From contig CALSRU010000003.1 of the NCBI GenBank assembly GCA_943788835.1, positions 1 to 64,000 of the forward strand: a stretch of 64,000 nt of DNA, in the 5' to 3' direction. The DNA comes from an uncultured Pseudomonadales bacterium (GTDB lineage: Bacteria; Pseudomonadota; Gammaproteobacteria; Pseudomonadales; UBA7434). Under the pieces are notes generated by a model. That model saw only the letters and a program-made list of their open reading frames with translations, was not told where the DNA came from and ran no database searches. Below are positions 8,038 through 20,114 of the stretch, in pieces. Both the position numbers and the translations under genes were made by a program. Positions within the stretch are counted from its first letter, which is position 1; each line of letters starts with the position of its first letter.

Positions 8038-9084
8038 ATGCCTCAAAAAGAATTAAGCGAGCGAAATTTACACCTGTTGACGACTCTGGTCGATCGCTTT
8101 ATCCGCGATGGCGTGCCTGTGGGTTCTAAAACGCTGGCTCAAGATGCCACGCTTAAGCTGAGCTCGGCAAGTATTCGCAATATTATGGCTGAGCTTGAGG
8201 ATGGCGGTTATCTGGCGTCGCCGCATACCTCGGCGGGGCGAGTCCCCACCGATCGAGGCTATCGCCTGTTTGTCGACAGCATGGTGACGACTAATGTGCA
8301 TGCCTCCTCTGACGTACAAGACAAAATAAAAGATGGATTTAGTGCCGGTGGCAGTCCCGCTCGCTTAGCCGAGTCAGCCTCGGCCTTATTGTCGGATATT
8401 ACTCAGCAGGCCGGCTTGGTGCTGTTGCCGCGCAGCGCGAAGCTGCAGTTTCGGCAGTTAGAATTTTTGCCGTTGTCGAGCAAGCGCGTGTTGGCCATTT
8501 TGGTACTCAATGAGCATGAGGTGCAAAACCGGGTCATTCATACCGATAAAGATTACAGTGAGGAGCAGCTTCATCAGGCGGCGGCCTTTGTCAATGAGCA
8601 TTATTCGGGGCGTGATGTGCAGGATGCGCGCGGGCTGTTGTTGGCGAGCATGCGCGAAGATAAATCTGTGATTGACCAGCTCATGCAATCGGCTATCGAT
8701 TTTGCTAGTCAGGCTCTCGAATCCGTAGTGCCTGCTGAGAGTGACTATATTATCGCCGGCCAGGCTCATTTGCTGGGGAGTCAAGCGGGGCAGTCGGAAG
8801 ATATGCAGCGGTTGCGCGATTTGTTCGACGCGTTTCAGCAAAAAAAAGATATTTTGCATTTGATGGAGCGTTGCGCGCACGGGCAGGGCATTCAGGTCTT
8901 TATTGGTGAAGAATCTGGCTATCAGGTGCTGGATGATTTTTCAGTCATTACCGCACCTTATCAGGCCGGAGGTGAACCGGTAGGGGTGTTGGGCGTGATT
9001 GGCCCCACTCGCATGGCTTACGAAAAGGTCGTGCCGATGGTCGATATTACGGCTCGGCTGCTCTCTGCAGCCCTTAAGGGCTAG
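8038..9084 (+). CDS. hrcA: Heat-inducible transcription repressor HrcA
   Basis: 348 residues. The N-terminal winged helix reads LTTLVDRFIRDGVPVGSKTL, then SSASIRNIMAELEDGGYLASPHTSAGRVPTDRGYRLFVD, followed by the GAF-like dimerisation domain and the C-terminal IGPTRMAYEKVVPMVDITARLLS. HrcA represses chaperone genes through CIRCE elements. No CIRCE (TTAGCACTC-N9-GAGTGCTAA) is visible in this cluster, so its target here may lie elsewhere, such as groESL (inference). It heads the hrcA-grpE-dnaK-dnaJ cluster. Confidence 0.97.
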   Translation: MPQKELSERNLHLLTTLVDRFIRDGVPVGSKTLAQDATLKLSSASIRNIMAELEDGGYLASPHTSAGRVPTDRGYRLFVDSMVTTNVHASSDVQDKIKDGFSAGGSPARLAESASALLSDITQQAGLVLLPRSAKLQFRQLEFLPLSSKRVLAILVLNEHEVQNRVIHTDKDYSEEQLHQAAAFVNEHYSGRDVQDARGLLLASMREDKSVIDQLMQSAIDFASQALESVVPAESDYIIAGQAHLLGSQAGQSEDMQRLRDLFDAFQQKKDILHLMERCAHGQGIQVFIGEESGYQVLDDFSVITAPYQAGGEPVGVLGVIGPTRMAYEKVVPMVDITARLLSAALKG

Positions 9085-9270
9085 AAAAGCGAGCCACTGA
9101 GCGGCAAAGACCTGTTGCAGGCTGAGGCATGCCCTCGCTGAGTTAATGGTCAATCCCCCCTCCCCACTTTTGGAGGTCCCCCTTTTGCCTCTCAAAGGTT
9201 CTCTTTGGGGCTTACTAAGCCTATCTTGCCGAGCAGTCGCATGGGTCGCGGCATAATTACAGCAGTTTGC

Positions 9271-9300
9271 CTTGAATTTTACTGGTGTCGCCCCCAACAT
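9271..9300 (+). promoter_or_regulatory. Sigma32-like heat-shock promoter of grpE
   Basis: CTTGAA at 9271-9276 is followed about 14 bp later by CCCCCAACAT at 9291-9300. This fits the RpoH pattern CTTGAA-N13-15-CCCCATnT with two mismatches in the -10. It lies about 80 bp before the grpE start in the 293-bp hrcA-grpE gap. Confidence 0.55.
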
Positions 9301-9377
9301 GCCTCGCGCTGGCCAGCCACTAATTTGACGAGTGGTTTATTCGGTATTGCAGCAGTTATTTTAAGCGGAGATTTTAC

Positions 9378-10016
9378 GTGGCAGACAAGCAAGATCAGAG
9401 CGTTGACGGGGAGCACCCTGACACCACAGAAGAGTTGGCAACAACTAAACCGGCGGATGAAGCAGCCGCGGCCGAGTCTGAAAAAGGCTCTGCGCCCGCT
9501 GATGAAGGTGGTGATGCCGAGGGGCTTCAGGCTCAGTTAGACGGCGTCCAAGAGAAGTTAGTGGTCGCCCAAGAAGACGCCCTGCGTGCGGCAGCTGAAA
9601 TGCAAAATGTGCGCAAGCGGGCAGAGCGCGACGTTGAAAATGCCCATAGATACGGGCAGGAGAAGCTTATTTCATCACTGTTGCCGGTGTTGGATAACCT
9701 CGATCGAGCGATTGAGGCCGGTGCTAAAACCGAGGCCGGTGGCGAGGCGGTGGACGGCGCGGAATCAGACACATTAAAAGCCATTATTGAAGGCTTGGAG
9801 CTGACTCGAAAGAGTGCTTTTGATGTGCTCAAGCAGTTTTCGGTCGATGTGCTCGAGCCTTATGGCGAGCCGTTTGATCCGCAGATGCATGAAGCTATCA
9901 CTATGGTGCCTAGTGAGACTGTTGAGCCCAATAGTGTGATTGACGTGTTGCAAAAGGGCTACAGCCTCAACGGCCGCTTGGTGCGCGCGGCGATGGTGGT
10001 TGTGGCGAAGTCTTAG
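9378..10016 (+). CDS. grpE: Nucleotide exchange factor GrpE
   Basis: 212 residues from a GTG start (MADKQDQS). An acidic, disordered N-terminus and a long dimeric helix (residues about 50-110, containing ALRAAAEMQNVRKRAERDVE) precede the beta-wing domain with FDPQMHEAITMVP and VIDVLQKGYSLNGRLVRAAMV. GrpE speeds ADP release from DnaK and acts as a thermosensor. The linker after the helix has a small Gly/Glu-rich insertion (KTEAGGEAVDGAESD). Confidence 0.97.
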   Translation: MADKQDQSVDGEHPDTTEELATTKPADEAAAAESEKGSAPADEGGDAEGLQAQLDGVQEKLVVAQEDALRAAAEMQNVRKRAERDVENAHRYGQEKLISSLLPVLDNLDRAIEAGAKTEAGGEAVDGAESDTLKAIIEGLELTRKSAFDVLKQFSVDVLEPYGEPFDPQMHEAITMVPSETVEPNSVIDVLQKGYSLNGRLVRAAMVVVAKS

Positions 10017-10051
10017 TGAGGCTGGCAAGTTAAGTAACGGGTTTGCCAGCA

Positions 10052-10080
10052 CTTGAAAGTCCGCCGGCAACCCCCATATA
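10052..10080 (+). promoter_or_regulatory. Sigma32 promoter of dnaK
   Basis: CTTGAAA at 10052-10058 is followed after 13 bp by CCCCATATA at 10072-10080, a near-consensus RpoH promoter. The dnaK ATG is about 120 bp downstream, leaving a leader of about 110 nt. Confidence 0.85.
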
Positions 10081-10199
10081 GACAAGTGTAAGCAGAAAGT
10101 TAGGTGGTAAGTGGCTATTGAAGAGATTGGCCGATACGCAGACTACCAAGTTTTTATTATTTAATTGTGACCTTCAGGGTCGATGTGTTGGAGAGAATC

Positions 10200-12140
10200 A
10201 TGGGTAAAATTATTGGTATAGATCTAGGAACCACCAATTCATGTGTGGCCGTACTCGATGGTGGTAAAGCCCGAGTTATTGAAAACTCTGAAGGTGATCG
10301 TACAACGCCATCGGTGGTCGCTTACAGTGATAGTGACGAAGTGCTTGTAGGTCAGTCAGCCAAACGTCAGGCAGTTACTAACCCTACCAACACGTTGTTC
10401 GCTGTGAAGCGCCTTATTGGCCGAAAATTTGACGACGGTGTTGTGCAAAAAGACATCTCTATGGTGCCATACCCAATTGTTAAAGCCGACAACGGCGATG
10501 CCTGGGTTGAAGCTAATGGTGAGAAAATAGCACCGCCACAAATTGCTGCGCAAGTGCTAATGAAAATGAAAAAAACCGCCGAAGATTTTCTTGGCGAAAA
10601 AGTCACAGAGGCGGTTATCACTGTGCCTGCTTACTTCAACGACTCGCAGCGTCAGGCAACTAAAGATGCCGGTAGAATTGCTGGGTTAGAAGTAAAACGT
10701 ATTATTAACGAGCCAACTGCAGCAGCACTAGCTTACGGTATGGATAAAGCCGGCGGCGATCGTACCATTGCGGTGTTCGATTTAGGCGGTGGTACCTTCG
10801 ATATCTCCATTATCGAAATTGCTGATGTTGATGGTGAAAAACAATTCGAAGTATTGTCGACTAATGGCGACACGTTCTTAGGTGGTGAGGACTTCGATTT
10901 AGCGTTGATTGAGTATCTTGTTGCGGAGTTCCAAAAAGACAGCGGTATGGATTTAAAAGGCGATCCTCTGGCTATGCAGCGTCTGAAAGAGGCCGCTGAA
11001 AAAGCTAAAATTGAATTGTCGAGTTCACAGCAAACTGAGGTTAATCTGCCTTATATCACTGCAGACGCCAGCGGGCCTAAACATTTGGTTGTGAAGATGT
11101 CTCGCGCTAAGCTTGAATCGTTAGTGGGTGACTTGGTTGAGCGATCGCTTGAGCCAGTGCGCATTGCGTTAAAAGACGCTGATATGAGTCCTTCAGAAAT
11201 TGATGAGGTTCTGTTGGTGGGCGGTCAAACGCGCATGCCACTGGTGCAAGAAAAAGTGTCGGCCTTTTTTGGCCAAGAGCCGAAAAAAGATGTTAACCCC
11301 GACGAAGCTGTGGCCATGGGTGCGGCTATTCAAGGTGCCGTGTTAGCTGGAGATGTGAAAGACGTACTGTTGTTAGACGTGACGCCTCTAAGCTTGGGTA
11401 TTGAAACCATGGGTGGTGTGGCGACACCGCTTATTGAGAAAAACACGACTATCCCAACTAAAAAGTCGCAAATCTTTTCGACCGCTGAAGACAATCAAAC
11501 TGCTGTGACTATCCATGTTGTTCAGGGTGAGCGTAAGCAGGCTAGCACGAATAAGTCGCTTGGCAGATTCGACTTGACTGACATTCCGCCAGCGCAACGC
11601 GGTATGCCACAGGTTGAGGTGACGTTTGATATCGATGCTAACGGCATTCTCAACGTGTCGGCCAAAGACAAAGCCACAGGGAAGGAGCAATCCATTGTCA
11701 TCAAAGCTTCATCGGGTTTGTCGGATGATGAAATTCAGCAAATGGTTCAAGATGCTGAGGTAAATGCTGAGGCTGATCGTCAATTTGAAGAGCTTACTGG
11801 TGCGCGCAATACGGCCGAAGGCTTGGCTAATGCTTCGCGCAAAACGCTCGAAGAGGCCGGCGATAAAGCAACAGCCGAAGAGAAGTCAGCGATTGAAGCG
11901 GCCATTAAAGGTGTTGAAGAAGCCGTTAAAACGGATGACAAAGAGGCTATTGATGCTGCGGCAAATAAATTGACTGAAGCATCTTCATCGCTAGCGCAAA
12001 AAATGTATGCCGAGCAGGCAGCTCAGCAGGGTGACGCACCTGATATGGGTGACGCCAGTGCTAGCGCCGAAAATACTTCATCGAACGATGGCGATGATGT
12101 GGTAGATGCTGAGTTCGAAGAAGTTAAAGAAGACAAGTAA
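10200..12140 (+). CDS. dnaK: Chaperone DnaK (Hsp70)
   Basis: 646 residues from the ATG at 10200, preceded by TGGAGAGA; an in-frame start at 10167 is less likely because the conserved N-terminus is [18 protein letters not shown]. The ATPase domain shows the phosphate loops ([11 protein letters not shown]) and AYGMDKAGG. The interdomain linker [14 protein letters not shown] is followed by the substrate-binding domain. The protein ends in the acidic tail typical of bacterial DnaK ([15 protein letters not shown]). It works with the DnaJ and GrpE encoded on either side. Confidence 0.99.
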   Translation: MGKIIGIDLGTTNSCVAVLDGGKARVIENSEGDRTTPSVVAYSDSDEVLVGQSAKRQAVTNPTNTLFAVKRLIGRKFDDGVVQKDISMVPYPIVKADNGDAWVEANGEKIAPPQIAAQVLMKMKKTAEDFLGEKVTEAVITVPAYFNDSQRQATKDAGRIAGLEVKRIINEPTAAALAYGMDKAGGDRTIAVFDLGGGTFDISIIEIADVDGEKQFEVLSTNGDTFLGGEDFDLALIEYLVAEFQKDSGMDLKGDPLAMQRLKEAAEKAKIELSSSQQTEVNLPYITADASGPKHLVVKMSRAKLESLVGDLVERSLEPVRIALKDADMSPSEIDEVLLVGGQTRMPLVQEKVSAFFGQEPKKDVNPDEAVAMGAAIQGAVLAGDVKDVLLLDVTPLSLGIETMGGVATPLIEKNTTIPTKKSQIFSTAEDNQTAVTIHVVQGERKQASTNKSLGRFDLTDIPPAQRGMPQVEVTFDIDANGILNVSAKDKATGKEQSIVIKASSGLSDDEIQQMVQDAEVNAEADRQFEELTGARNTAEGLANASRKTLEEAGDKATAEEKSAIEAAIKGVEEAVKTDDKEAIDAAANKLTEASSSLAQKMYAEQAAQQGDAPDMGDASASAENTSSNDGDDVVDAEFEEVKEDK

Positions 12141-12184
12141 GGCCGTTAGGTCGGTGGCAAAGTAGCCGCTGTTGAGGCTGGTTT

Positions 12185-12210
12185 GGGGTCGATGTTTGCG
12201 CATCGGCCCC
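12185..12210 (+). terminator. Hairpin between dnaK and dnaJ (weak terminator or attenuator)
   Basis: GGGGTCGATG (12185-12194) pairs with CATCGGCCCC (12201-12210) around a 6-nt loop, with one G-T wobble. It is followed by AAGTTGTTAT rather than a clean T-run. It may reduce dnaJ expression relative to dnaK or stabilise the dnaK mRNA end. Confidence 0.5.
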
Positions 12211-12308
12211 AAGTTGTTATAGGTAAATTACTTTTTATTGTACGGCCTGCGCTGAGCGGTTGTGCGCAATGTAAAGGGCCGCGAGGCTAGAGGCTGGTGT
12301 AGTCGATT

Positions 12309-13442
12309 ATGTCAAAACGCGATTATTATGAAGTGTTGGGTGTGGGTAACAGCACCGAAAACAAAGAAATTAAAAAAGCTTATCGGCGCATTGCCATGAA
12401 GTACCATCCGGATCGCAATCCAGATGACCCTCAGGCGGATGAAAAATTCAAAGAGGCCACCGAAGCCTACGAAGTATTAAGCGATACTAAAAAGCGCGCG
12501 GCCTACGACCAGCATGGACATGCTGGTGTCGACCCGCAAATGGCGGGTGGCTTTGGCGGCGGTAATTTCAGCGATATTTTTGGCGATGTATTCGGTGATA
12601 TTTTTGGGGGCGCAGGTGGAGGCGGCGGTCGTGGTCGCGCCGGTCCTCAGCGTGGCGCCGATCTGCGTTACAACCTTGAGCTGTCACTTGAGCAGGCGGT
12701 CCATGGCGATACGCTAAAAATCAAAATCCCGTCATTGGTAGCGTGCAAAAAATGCGATGGGTCTGGCGCTAAGCCAGGCAGCTCGCCGGTGAAATGCGGT
12801 ACGTGTGATGGTCAGGGTCAGGTGCGCATGACTCAGGGTTTTTTCTCGGTGCAGCAAAGCTGCCCCAATTGCCGTGGTGCGGGTACCATTATTAAAGATC
12901 CTTGTCCTAGCTGCCATGGGCAAGGGCGTGTCGAAGAAACCAAAACTTTGTCGGTGAAGGTGCCTCCCGGTGTTGATACGGGCGATCGTATTCGCTTGGC
13001 AGGCGAGGGTGAAGCAGGGCCTGATGGCGGTCCAGCTGGGGATTTGTATGTCCAAGTACATGTGCGCGAGCATGGTATTTTTGAGCGCGACGGCAAACAT
13101 TTGTACTGTGATGTGCCTATTGGCTTTGCCGACGCAGTATTGGGTGGGGAGCTTGAAGTGCCTACGCTCGACGGTCGTGTAAAACTTAAAATACCACCTG
13201 AAACTCAAACCGGTAAGATGTTTCGCCTGCGTGGTAAGGGTGTGGTGCCTGTGCGTGGTGGCTCACCGGGTGATTTGATGTGCCGAGTGGTGGTTGAAAC
13301 TCCAGTGAATCTCACCAAAGAGCAAAAAGATCTCGTTAAGCAATTGCAGGCAAGCTTCGATTCATCTGAGCACAGCCAGTCGCCGCGCAAGAGTTCTTGG
13401 TTTGAAGGTGTACGCTCATTCTTTGATGATATGAAAAAATAG
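12309..13442 (+). CDS. dnaJ: Chaperone DnaJ (Hsp40)
   Basis: 377 residues. The J domain at 1-70 contains HPD in [10 protein letters not shown] Gly/Phe-rich segment (residues about 75-115) follows. Four zinc-finger repeats of CxxCxGxG type are present ([32 protein letters not shown]), and then the C-terminal substrate-binding domains. This is a type I DnaJ that stimulates DnaK ATPase and presents substrates. It lies 168 bp after dnaK. Confidence 0.99.
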   Translation: MSKRDYYEVLGVGNSTENKEIKKAYRRIAMKYHPDRNPDDPQADEKFKEATEAYEVLSDTKKRAAYDQHGHAGVDPQMAGGFGGGNFSDIFGDVFGDIFGGAGGGGGRGRAGPQRGADLRYNLELSLEQAVHGDTLKIKIPSLVACKKCDGSGAKPGSSPVKCGTCDGQGQVRMTQGFFSVQQSCPNCRGAGTIIKDPCPSCHGQGRVEETKTLSVKVPPGVDTGDRIRLAGEGEAGPDGGPAGDLYVQVHVREHGIFERDGKHLYCDVPIGFADAVLGGELEVPTLDGRVKLKIPPETQTGKMFRLRGKGVVPVRGGSPGDLMCRVVVETPVNLTKEQKDLVKQLQASFDSSEHSQSPRKSSWFEGVRSFFDDMKK

Positions 13443-13519
13443 TTTTTTGCCTGAGCCTTCGGTTCATTGATTGCTTAAAGTACGCGCGTGTGGGGTGCTT
13501 TCGCCTGGGGGCCTAGTGA

Positions 13520-14415
<896 letters not shown>

Positions 14416-14719
14416 CGATTGCTCGACGGCCGGTTCAGTCTAAGTCAGCTAACCCAATTTACTCATTTCTACCCCGCAATGGCGGTAGACAAGTATCCCT
14501 CTATTGCATAAACTCCCGCTACAAATCGGGCATCAATTTCTTTCCGAAGTTGATGACTTAGAACTGAAATATTTAAGCCTTTTCTGCTCTTGGACATCGT
14601 CTGGAGTGCGTATTTAAAAAGCGAGGCGGGAGATTATCCTTTATTGCTTTTTTGCGCTTCGTAAAGCTCTAAATTTTACAGCTACCCGTCTTTCATTTTC
14701 GTAATTGAGGCTCTCTATT
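14416..14719. other. Leader region upstream of carA
   Basis: A 300-bp stretch without a convincing gene. It is A/T-richer than its flanks toward the end, with a short Shine-Dalgarno-like TTGAGG at 14705-14710 serving carA. Regulation of carAB by arginine or pyrimidines is usual, but I could not identify a specific operator or leader peptide here. Confidence 0.4.
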
Positions 14720-15892
14720 TTGTCGCTCTATTCTGCGGTGCTTGCACTTGAGGATGGAAGTGTCTTCTACGGCACTTCGATTGGTATTGAGGGTTCATCA
14801 GTGGGTGAGGTCGTATTTAATACGGCGATGACCGGCTACCAAGAAATCCTTACCGACCCTTCCTACGCTAAACAAATTGTCACGCTCACCTATCCGCATA
14901 TTGGTAACACCGGTGCCAATGCTGAAGATAATGAATCCGATCGAGTGTGGGCCTCCGGCTTGGTAATTCGAGATCTACCGTTATTGGCCAGTAATTTTCG
15001 CAGTGAGCAAACCCTAGCGGAATTTTTGGTGCAAAATAAAGTGGTGGCGATCGCCGATATCGATACACGCAGGCTGACACGCATACTGCGTGAGAAAGGT
15101 GCGCAAGGCGGTTGTGTGATAGCAGCTGCCGGCGGTGTGAGAGACGTTGATGTTCAGCGCGCATTAGAGCAAGCCAAGGGCTTTGCTGGTTTGGCGGGTA
15201 TGGATTTGGCTCGCGAAGTGAGTTGCAGTGAAACTTACAGCTGGCGTGAGACTAGCTGGGCTTTAGGTAAGGGTCATTCCGAGCGCTCTGCTGAGAAGCT
15301 GCCTTACCATGTGGTGGCCTATGACTTTGGCGTGAAGCGAAACATACTGCGCATGTTGGTAGATCGCGGTTGTCGCTTAACCGTAGTGCCTGCGCAAACT
15401 CCCGCCAGTGATGTATTGGCAATGCAGCCTGATGGTATTTTCTTGTCGAACGGCCCAGGCGACCCTGAGCCTTGTGATTATGCGATTCAGGCAATCCGTG
15501 AGCTACTCGAATCTGATAAGCCTATGTTTGGGATCTGTTTGGGTCACCAGTTACTGGCTTTGGCGAGCAACGCGAAAACGATCAAAATGAAATTTGGTCA
15601 TCACGGCGCCAATCACCCTGTGCAAAATTTGCAGGATCACACGGTGTTGATCACCAGCCAGAACCACGGCTTTGCCGTGGATGAAAGCACCTTGCCCAGC
15701 TCTTTGAAAGTGACGCATAAGTCGCTGTTCGATCAATCGCTGCAGGGTATTGCGCGAATCGATAAGCCTGCATTTAGTTTTCAGGGGCATCCTGAGGCGA
15801 GTCCTGGCCCGCATGACGCAGCCCCTTTGTTTAACCAATTTATTGAGCTGATGCAATCGGCCGCCAATACGGCAAGTGCCGGAGAATTATAA
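14720..15892 (+). CDS. carA: Carbamoyl-phosphate synthase small subunit
   Basis: 390 residues from a TTG at 14720, preceded by TTGAGG at a 9-nt spacing; this yields the conserved N-terminus [17 protein letters not shown]. The N-terminal domain is followed by a class I glutamine amidotransferase domain with nucleophile Cys in [13 protein letters not shown] and the HPE of [11 protein letters not shown]. It supplies ammonia from glutamine to CarB for arginine and pyrimidine synthesis. The gap to carB is 3 bp, so the two are co-transcribed. Confidence 0.97.
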   Translation: MSLYSAVLALEDGSVFYGTSIGIEGSSVGEVVFNTAMTGYQEILTDPSYAKQIVTLTYPHIGNTGANAEDNESDRVWASGLVIRDLPLLASNFRSEQTLAEFLVQNKVVAIADIDTRRLTRILREKGAQGGCVIAAAGGVRDVDVQRALEQAKGFAGLAGMDLAREVSCSETYSWRETSWALGKGHSERSAEKLPYHVVAYDFGVKRNILRMLVDRGCRLTVVPAQTPASDVLAMQPDGIFLSNGPGDPEPCDYAIQAIRELLESDKPMFGICLGHQLLALASNAKTIKMKFGHHGANHPVQNLQDHTVLITSQNHGFAVDESTLPSSLKVTHKSLFDQSLQGIARIDKPAFSFQGHPEASPGPHDAAPLFNQFIELMQSAANTASAGEL

Positions 15893-15895
15893 GAC

Positions 15896-18800
15896 ATGCC
15901 AAAACGTACCGACATCAAAAGTATTCTTATACTCGGCGCAGGGCCCATTGTTATTGGTCAAGCCTGTGAGTTTGATTACTCGGGTGCGCAAGCTTGTAAG
16001 GCATTAAAAGAAGAGGGTTATCGAGTTATTTTAGTTAACTCCAATCCGGCTACTATCATGACCGACCCGGCGATGGCCGATGCGACTTATATCGAGCCGG
16101 TTGAGTGGCGCACCGTTGAAAAAATTATTGAGAAAGAACGCCCCGATGTTGTGCTGCCAACTATGGGTGGGCAGACTGCTTTGAACTGTGCTCTCGATTT
16201 AGCCAGTCAGGGTGTGCTTGAAAAATATAACGTCGAGATGATTGGCGCGACTAAAGAGGCAATCGACAAAGCTGAAGATCGTGATTTGTTCGACAAGGCG
16301 ATGAAGGCTATAGGCTTAGAAACGCCGCGCTCGGCTATTGCCCACAATATGGAGCAGGCCTTCGCTGCATTAGACTATTTAGGTTTTCCCTCCATTATTC
16401 GTCCTTCATTCACCATGGGTGGTTCAGGCGGCGGTATTGCCTATAACCGCGAAGAGTTCGAGGAGATTTGTAAGCGTGGACTCGATTTGTCGCCGACTAC
16501 CGAATTGCTAATAGACGAGTCGCTGATTGGTTGGAAAGAGTATGAGATGGAGGTGGTGCGCGATAAAAATGACAATTGCATTATCGTCTGCTCGATCGAA
16601 AATTTTGATGCGATGGGTGTGCACACCGGTGACTCTATAACCGTTGCGCCTGCACAAACACTCACCGACAAAGAATATCAATTGATGCGTAATGCTTCGC
16701 TTGCCGTGTTGCGTGAAATTGGCGTTGAAACGGGTGGCTCTAACGTACAGTTTGGCATCTGCCCCGATACCGGTCGTATGGTACTGATTGAAATGAACCC
16801 GCGCGTGAGTCGCTCATCGGCGCTGGCCTCTAAGGCTACTGGCTTCCCTATTGCGAAAATTGCAGCCAAATTGGCTATTGGTTATACGCTCGATGAATTG
16901 ACTAACGATATTACTGGGGGCGCTACTCCTGCATCGTTTGAGCCAGCTATTGATTATGTGGTAACAAAGATTCCACGCTTTACTTTCGAAAAATTTCCCA
17001 CAGCCGAACCTATACTTAGCACGCAGATGAAATCGGTGGGTGAGGTTATGGCAATCGGCCGAACTTTCCAAGAGTCGCTGCAGAAAGCTCTGCGCGGTTT
17101 GGAAGTGGGAGCAGCGGGTCTCGACCCCATGTTAGATTTAGATAAAGAGGACGTGCTGAGCGATATTAAAGCGCAGCTCCATACGCCGGGACCTGACCGT
17201 ATTTGGATTGTGGCCGATGCTTATCGCGCAGGTTTGAATACCGAAGAGATTTACGCGATGTCAGGTATCGATCCTTGGTACCTAGTGCAAATTGAAGATT
17301 TGATTGCTGCTGAAGGCTCGTTGGTTGGTCAACAGCTGGCTACATTGACTGAGCACGATTTGCGGAAGCTCAAGCGCAAAGGCTTTTCGGATATTAGGTT
17401 GGCTGCATTACTAAGCTGCACCGAACAGCAAGTGCGTGATGCGCGCAAGTTGCACAAGGTGCAGCCTGTATTCAAACGCGTAGACACTTGCGCTGCTGAA
17501 TTTGCGAGCGCTACCGCTTATATGTACTCAACCTACGAAGATGAATGTGAAGCTCAGCCCAGTGATCGCGACAAGATCATGGTATTAGGTGGTGGTCCTA
17601 ATCGTATTGGTCAGGGTATTGAGTTTGATTATTGTTGTGTGCATGCGGCACTGGCTATGCGCGAAGATGGTTATGAAACCATCATGGTTAACTGTAACCC
17701 GGAAACGGTCTCTACGGATTATGATACTTCGGACCGTTTGTATTTCGAGCCGGTGACACTTGAAGATGTGCTGGCGATAGTAGATATAGAGCAGCCTAAG
17801 GGTGTGATTGTGCAGTTTGGTGGGCAAACGCCGCTTAAGTTGGCGCGTGCATTGGAAGCTGCTGGCGTGCCAATTGTGGGCACTACGCCCGATGCGATTG
17901 ATCGAGCTGAAGATCGCGAGCGCTTTCAGCAGATGATTCAGAAGCTCAAGCTTCGACAGCCGGCCAATGAAACTGTGCGTTCGGACGAAGCTGCAATAGA
18001 GGCGGCCAAGAATATTGGTTACCCCTTGGTGGTTCGCCCGTCTTATGTGTTGGGTGGTCGTGCTATGGAGATTGTCTTTAGCGAGAAAGAATTGCTCCGG
18101 TATATGCGCGAGGCTGTGCAAGTTTCTAACGAAAGCCCTGTGCTGCTCGATCACTTTTTGGATGCGGCAATTGAGGTTGATCTCGATGCAGTGTCTGATG
18201 GAGAGCAGGTTGTCATTGGGGCATTGATGCAGCACATTGAGCAGGCTGGTGTGCATTCAGGTGACTCGGCATGTTCGTTGCCGCCCTACAGTTTGCCTGC
18301 TGCCCAGCAGCAAGAGATGCGCGACATTGTTACTGCCATGGCAAAAGAGTTGGGTGTTGTTGGTTTGATGAATGTGCAGCTCGCTGTGCAGGACGATGAG
18401 ATATACGTAATTGAAGTTAACCCTCGCGCGTCGCGAACGGTTCCTTTTGTGTCGAAGTGTATTGGCGTGTCTCTGGCTAAAGTAGCGGCTCGGTGCATGG
18501 TGGGTAAAACGCTGGTTGAGCAAAATTTCACTAAAGAACGAATCCCTAATTTTTCGAGTGTAAAAGAAGCGGTATTCCCATTTTCTAAATTTCAGGGCGT
18601 TGATCCTATTTTAGGCCCGGAAATGAAATCAACCGGTGAGGTTATGGGCTCAGGCGCGACCTTCCCCGAGGCTTTTGCTAAAGCGCAGCTAGGTGCTGGA
18701 GCGGTGATGCCGCAGCTGGGCACGGCATTTTTGAGTGTGCGCGAGCGCGATAAGCCAGGTTTGGTGAGTGTTGCTAAAGAGCTGTTGGTGCATGGCTTTG

Positions 18801-19126
18801 ATTTGATTGCGACATCGGGTACGCGCAAGGCATTGGCTGAAGCGGGTGTGACTGCTGAGCCTGTGAATAAAGTATTAGAGGGCAGGCCACACATTGTAGA
18901 CGCCATTAAAAATGGCGATATCGCTCTTATTATTAATACCACTGAAGGGCCAAAAGCCATTGCCGATTCAGCGACCATTCGCAGTACCGCGCTGCAAAAT
19001 AAAGTGTATTACACCACCACGTTGACTGGTGCTATGGCCTTGTGCGAGGCGTTGCATGTAACCAATGAGTTAACTGTTAACCGGCTGCAAGATTTGCATG
19101 AGTCTCTTGTAGTTCAGGCAAGCTAA
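15896..19126 (+). CDS. carB: Carbamoyl-phosphate synthase large subunit
   Basis: 1076 residues, full length. Two homologous ATP-grasp halves are visible, each with an N-terminal signature ([19 protein letters not shown] and [19 protein letters not shown]). The metal-binding segments are [22 protein letters not shown] and [20 protein letters not shown]-terminal MGS-type allosteric domain (about residue 940 on, [14 protein letters not shown]) follows. It makes carbamoyl phosphate from bicarbonate, ammonia and two ATP. Confidence 0.99.
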   Translation: MPKRTDIKSILILGAGPIVIGQACEFDYSGAQACKALKEEGYRVILVNSNPATIMTDPAMADATYIEPVEWRTVEKIIEKERPDVVLPTMGGQTALNCALDLASQGVLEKYNVEMIGATKEAIDKAEDRDLFDKAMKAIGLETPRSAIAHNMEQAFAALDYLGFPSIIRPSFTMGGSGGGIAYNREEFEEICKRGLDLSPTTELLIDESLIGWKEYEMEVVRDKNDNCIIVCSIENFDAMGVHTGDSITVAPAQTLTDKEYQLMRNASLAVLREIGVETGGSNVQFGICPDTGRMVLIEMNPRVSRSSALASKATGFPIAKIAAKLAIGYTLDELTNDITGGATPASFEPAIDYVVTKIPRFTFEKFPTAEPILSTQMKSVGEVMAIGRTFQESLQKALRGLEVGAAGLDPMLDLDKEDVLSDIKAQLHTPGPDRIWIVADAYRAGLNTEEIYAMSGIDPWYLVQIEDLIAAEGSLVGQQLATLTEHDLRKLKRKGFSDIRLAALLSCTEQQVRDARKLHKVQPVFKRVDTCAAEFASATAYMYSTYEDECEAQPSDRDKIMVLGGGPNRIGQGIEFDYCCVHAALAMREDGYETIMVNCNPETVSTDYDTSDRLYFEPVTLEDVLAIVDIEQPKGVIVQFGGQTPLKLARALEAAGVPIVGTTPDAIDRAEDRERFQQMIQKLKLRQPANETVRSDEAAIEAAKNIGYPLVVRPSYVLGGRAMEIVFSEKELLRYMREAVQVSNESPVLLDHFLDAAIEVDLDAVSDGEQVVIGALMQHIEQAGVHSGDSACSLPPYSLPAAQQQEMRDIVTAMAKELGVVGLMNVQLAVQDDEIYVIEVNPRASRTVPFVSKCIGVSLAKVAARCMVGKTLVEQNFTKERIPNFSSVKEAVFPFSKFQGVDPILGPEMKSTGEVMGSGATFPEAFAKAQLGAGAVMPQLGTAFLSVRERDKPGLVSVAKELLVHGFDLIATSGTRKALAEAGVTAEPVNKVLEGRPHIVDAIKNGDIALIINTTEGPKAIADSATIRSTALQNKVYYTTTLTGAMALCEALHVTNELTVNRLQDLHESLVVQAS

Positions 19127-19137
19127 GGAATTTTTGT

Positions 19138-19614
19138 ATGAACCGTGTGCCAATGACAACGTTGGGTGAGCTTGCGCTGCGCGAGGAGCTTACGCGACTG
19201 AAAAAAATTGATCGGCCTAAGATTGTTAAGGCTATTGCCGAGGCGCGCGAGCATGGCGATTTAAAAGAAAATGCTGAGTATCACGCCGCGCGCGAGCAGC
19301 AAAGCTTTTGTGAAGGTCGTATTCAAGAGATTGAAGGTAAATTGGCCGATTCGCAGGTGATTGATATTCATCAAATTCCACCAACCGGTAAAGTGATTTT
19401 TGGTACCACAGTCACAGTCATTAATGTTGAAACTGATGAGACGGTCACCTATCAAATTGTGGGTGAAGATGAGGCTGACGTTAAACTACTTAAGATTTCG
19501 GTGACCTCGCCCATTGCGCGTGCTTTGATTGGCAAAGAAGTGGGCGATATTGCGGTAGTCAATGCGCCAAGTGGTCAAATTGAGTATGAGATAGATCGAG
19601 TAGATCATCTGTAG
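19138..19614 (+). CDS. greA: Transcription elongation factor GreA
   Basis: 158 residues. The N-terminal coiled coil starts [22 protein letters not shown] and has the acidic tip motif [19 protein letters not shown], which reaches the RNA polymerase active site to stimulate cleavage of backtracked RNA. The C-terminal FKBP-like domain has [23 protein letters not shown]. It starts 11 bp after carB, so it is probably co-transcribed with it. Confidence 0.98.
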   Translation: MNRVPMTTLGELALREELTRLKKIDRPKIVKAIAEAREHGDLKENAEYHAAREQQSFCEGRIQEIEGKLADSQVIDIHQIPPTGKVIFGTTVTVINVETDETVTYQIVGEDEADVKLLKISVTSPIARALIGKEVGDIAVVNAPSGQIEYEIDRVDHL

Positions 19615-19777
19615 CTTCAGCTCGTTTGGCTTGTCTTAGCGGCGTTGTACTGCGGCGCTACAGCGTCACCAATTTTTGCTTGGTGCCCTTCGTTCAAATA
19701 GCAACCATTTCAAAAGTGTATTCATAGCTCGTGCCGTAAGTCTTGACTGCATGTGCCTAATCGTTAATCATGAGCGT

Positions 19778-19819
19778 TGAAGTTCGTTTACACCATAGCT
19801 GAAGTTCGTCTACACCATA
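19778..19819. repeat. Two tandem 22-bp units
   Basis: TGAAGTTCGTTTACACCATA (19778-19797) and TGAAGTTCGTCTACACCATA (19800-19819) differ by one base and have a 22-bp period. Confidence 0.85.
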
Positions 19820-19842
19820 AAAGAAGAAATGTGTGTTTAATT

Positions 19843-19877
19843 TATCTGGGTTATGTATCTGGGTTATGTATCTGGGT
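19843..19877. repeat. 13-bp tandem repeat, 2.6 copies
   Basis: The unit TATCTGGGTTATG occurs at 19843 and 19856 and partly at 19869, with no mismatch in the two full copies. Confidence 0.85.
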
Positions 19878-20114
19878 AGCACGAACGAATGCTAAGCATG
19901 CTGTTTTCTTTGGATGAACTCTTCGTAGGTAATGTTTTTAATGCGGGAGTAAAAGTACGCTAACTGCATCAAAGGCCGGCCTACCAAAAAAATAAATTAA
20001 CGATGCGCAGCAATTAAAAAAACCGCAGTAACAAAATTGAAAAATAAATGTAGTAAGTAGTAAAAGGTTACTTTTATTCACCATCATACGTTTCCAAATT
20101 TAAAAGGCATGACT

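Larger units (their letters stand above)
19615..20114. other. 500-bp intergenic region between greA and the lipoprotein gene
   Basis: No credible gene is present. Two small tandem repeat blocks (19778-19819 and 19843-19877) are annotated separately. The last 150 bp are A/T-rich and would hold the promoter of the downstream lipoprotein. A Shine-Dalgarno-like AAAAGG at 20102-20107 supports its start at 20115. Confidence 0.5.

Noticed and set aside
8458-8880. 140-codon frame opposite hrcA
   Set aside because: A shadow of the hrcA coding strand.
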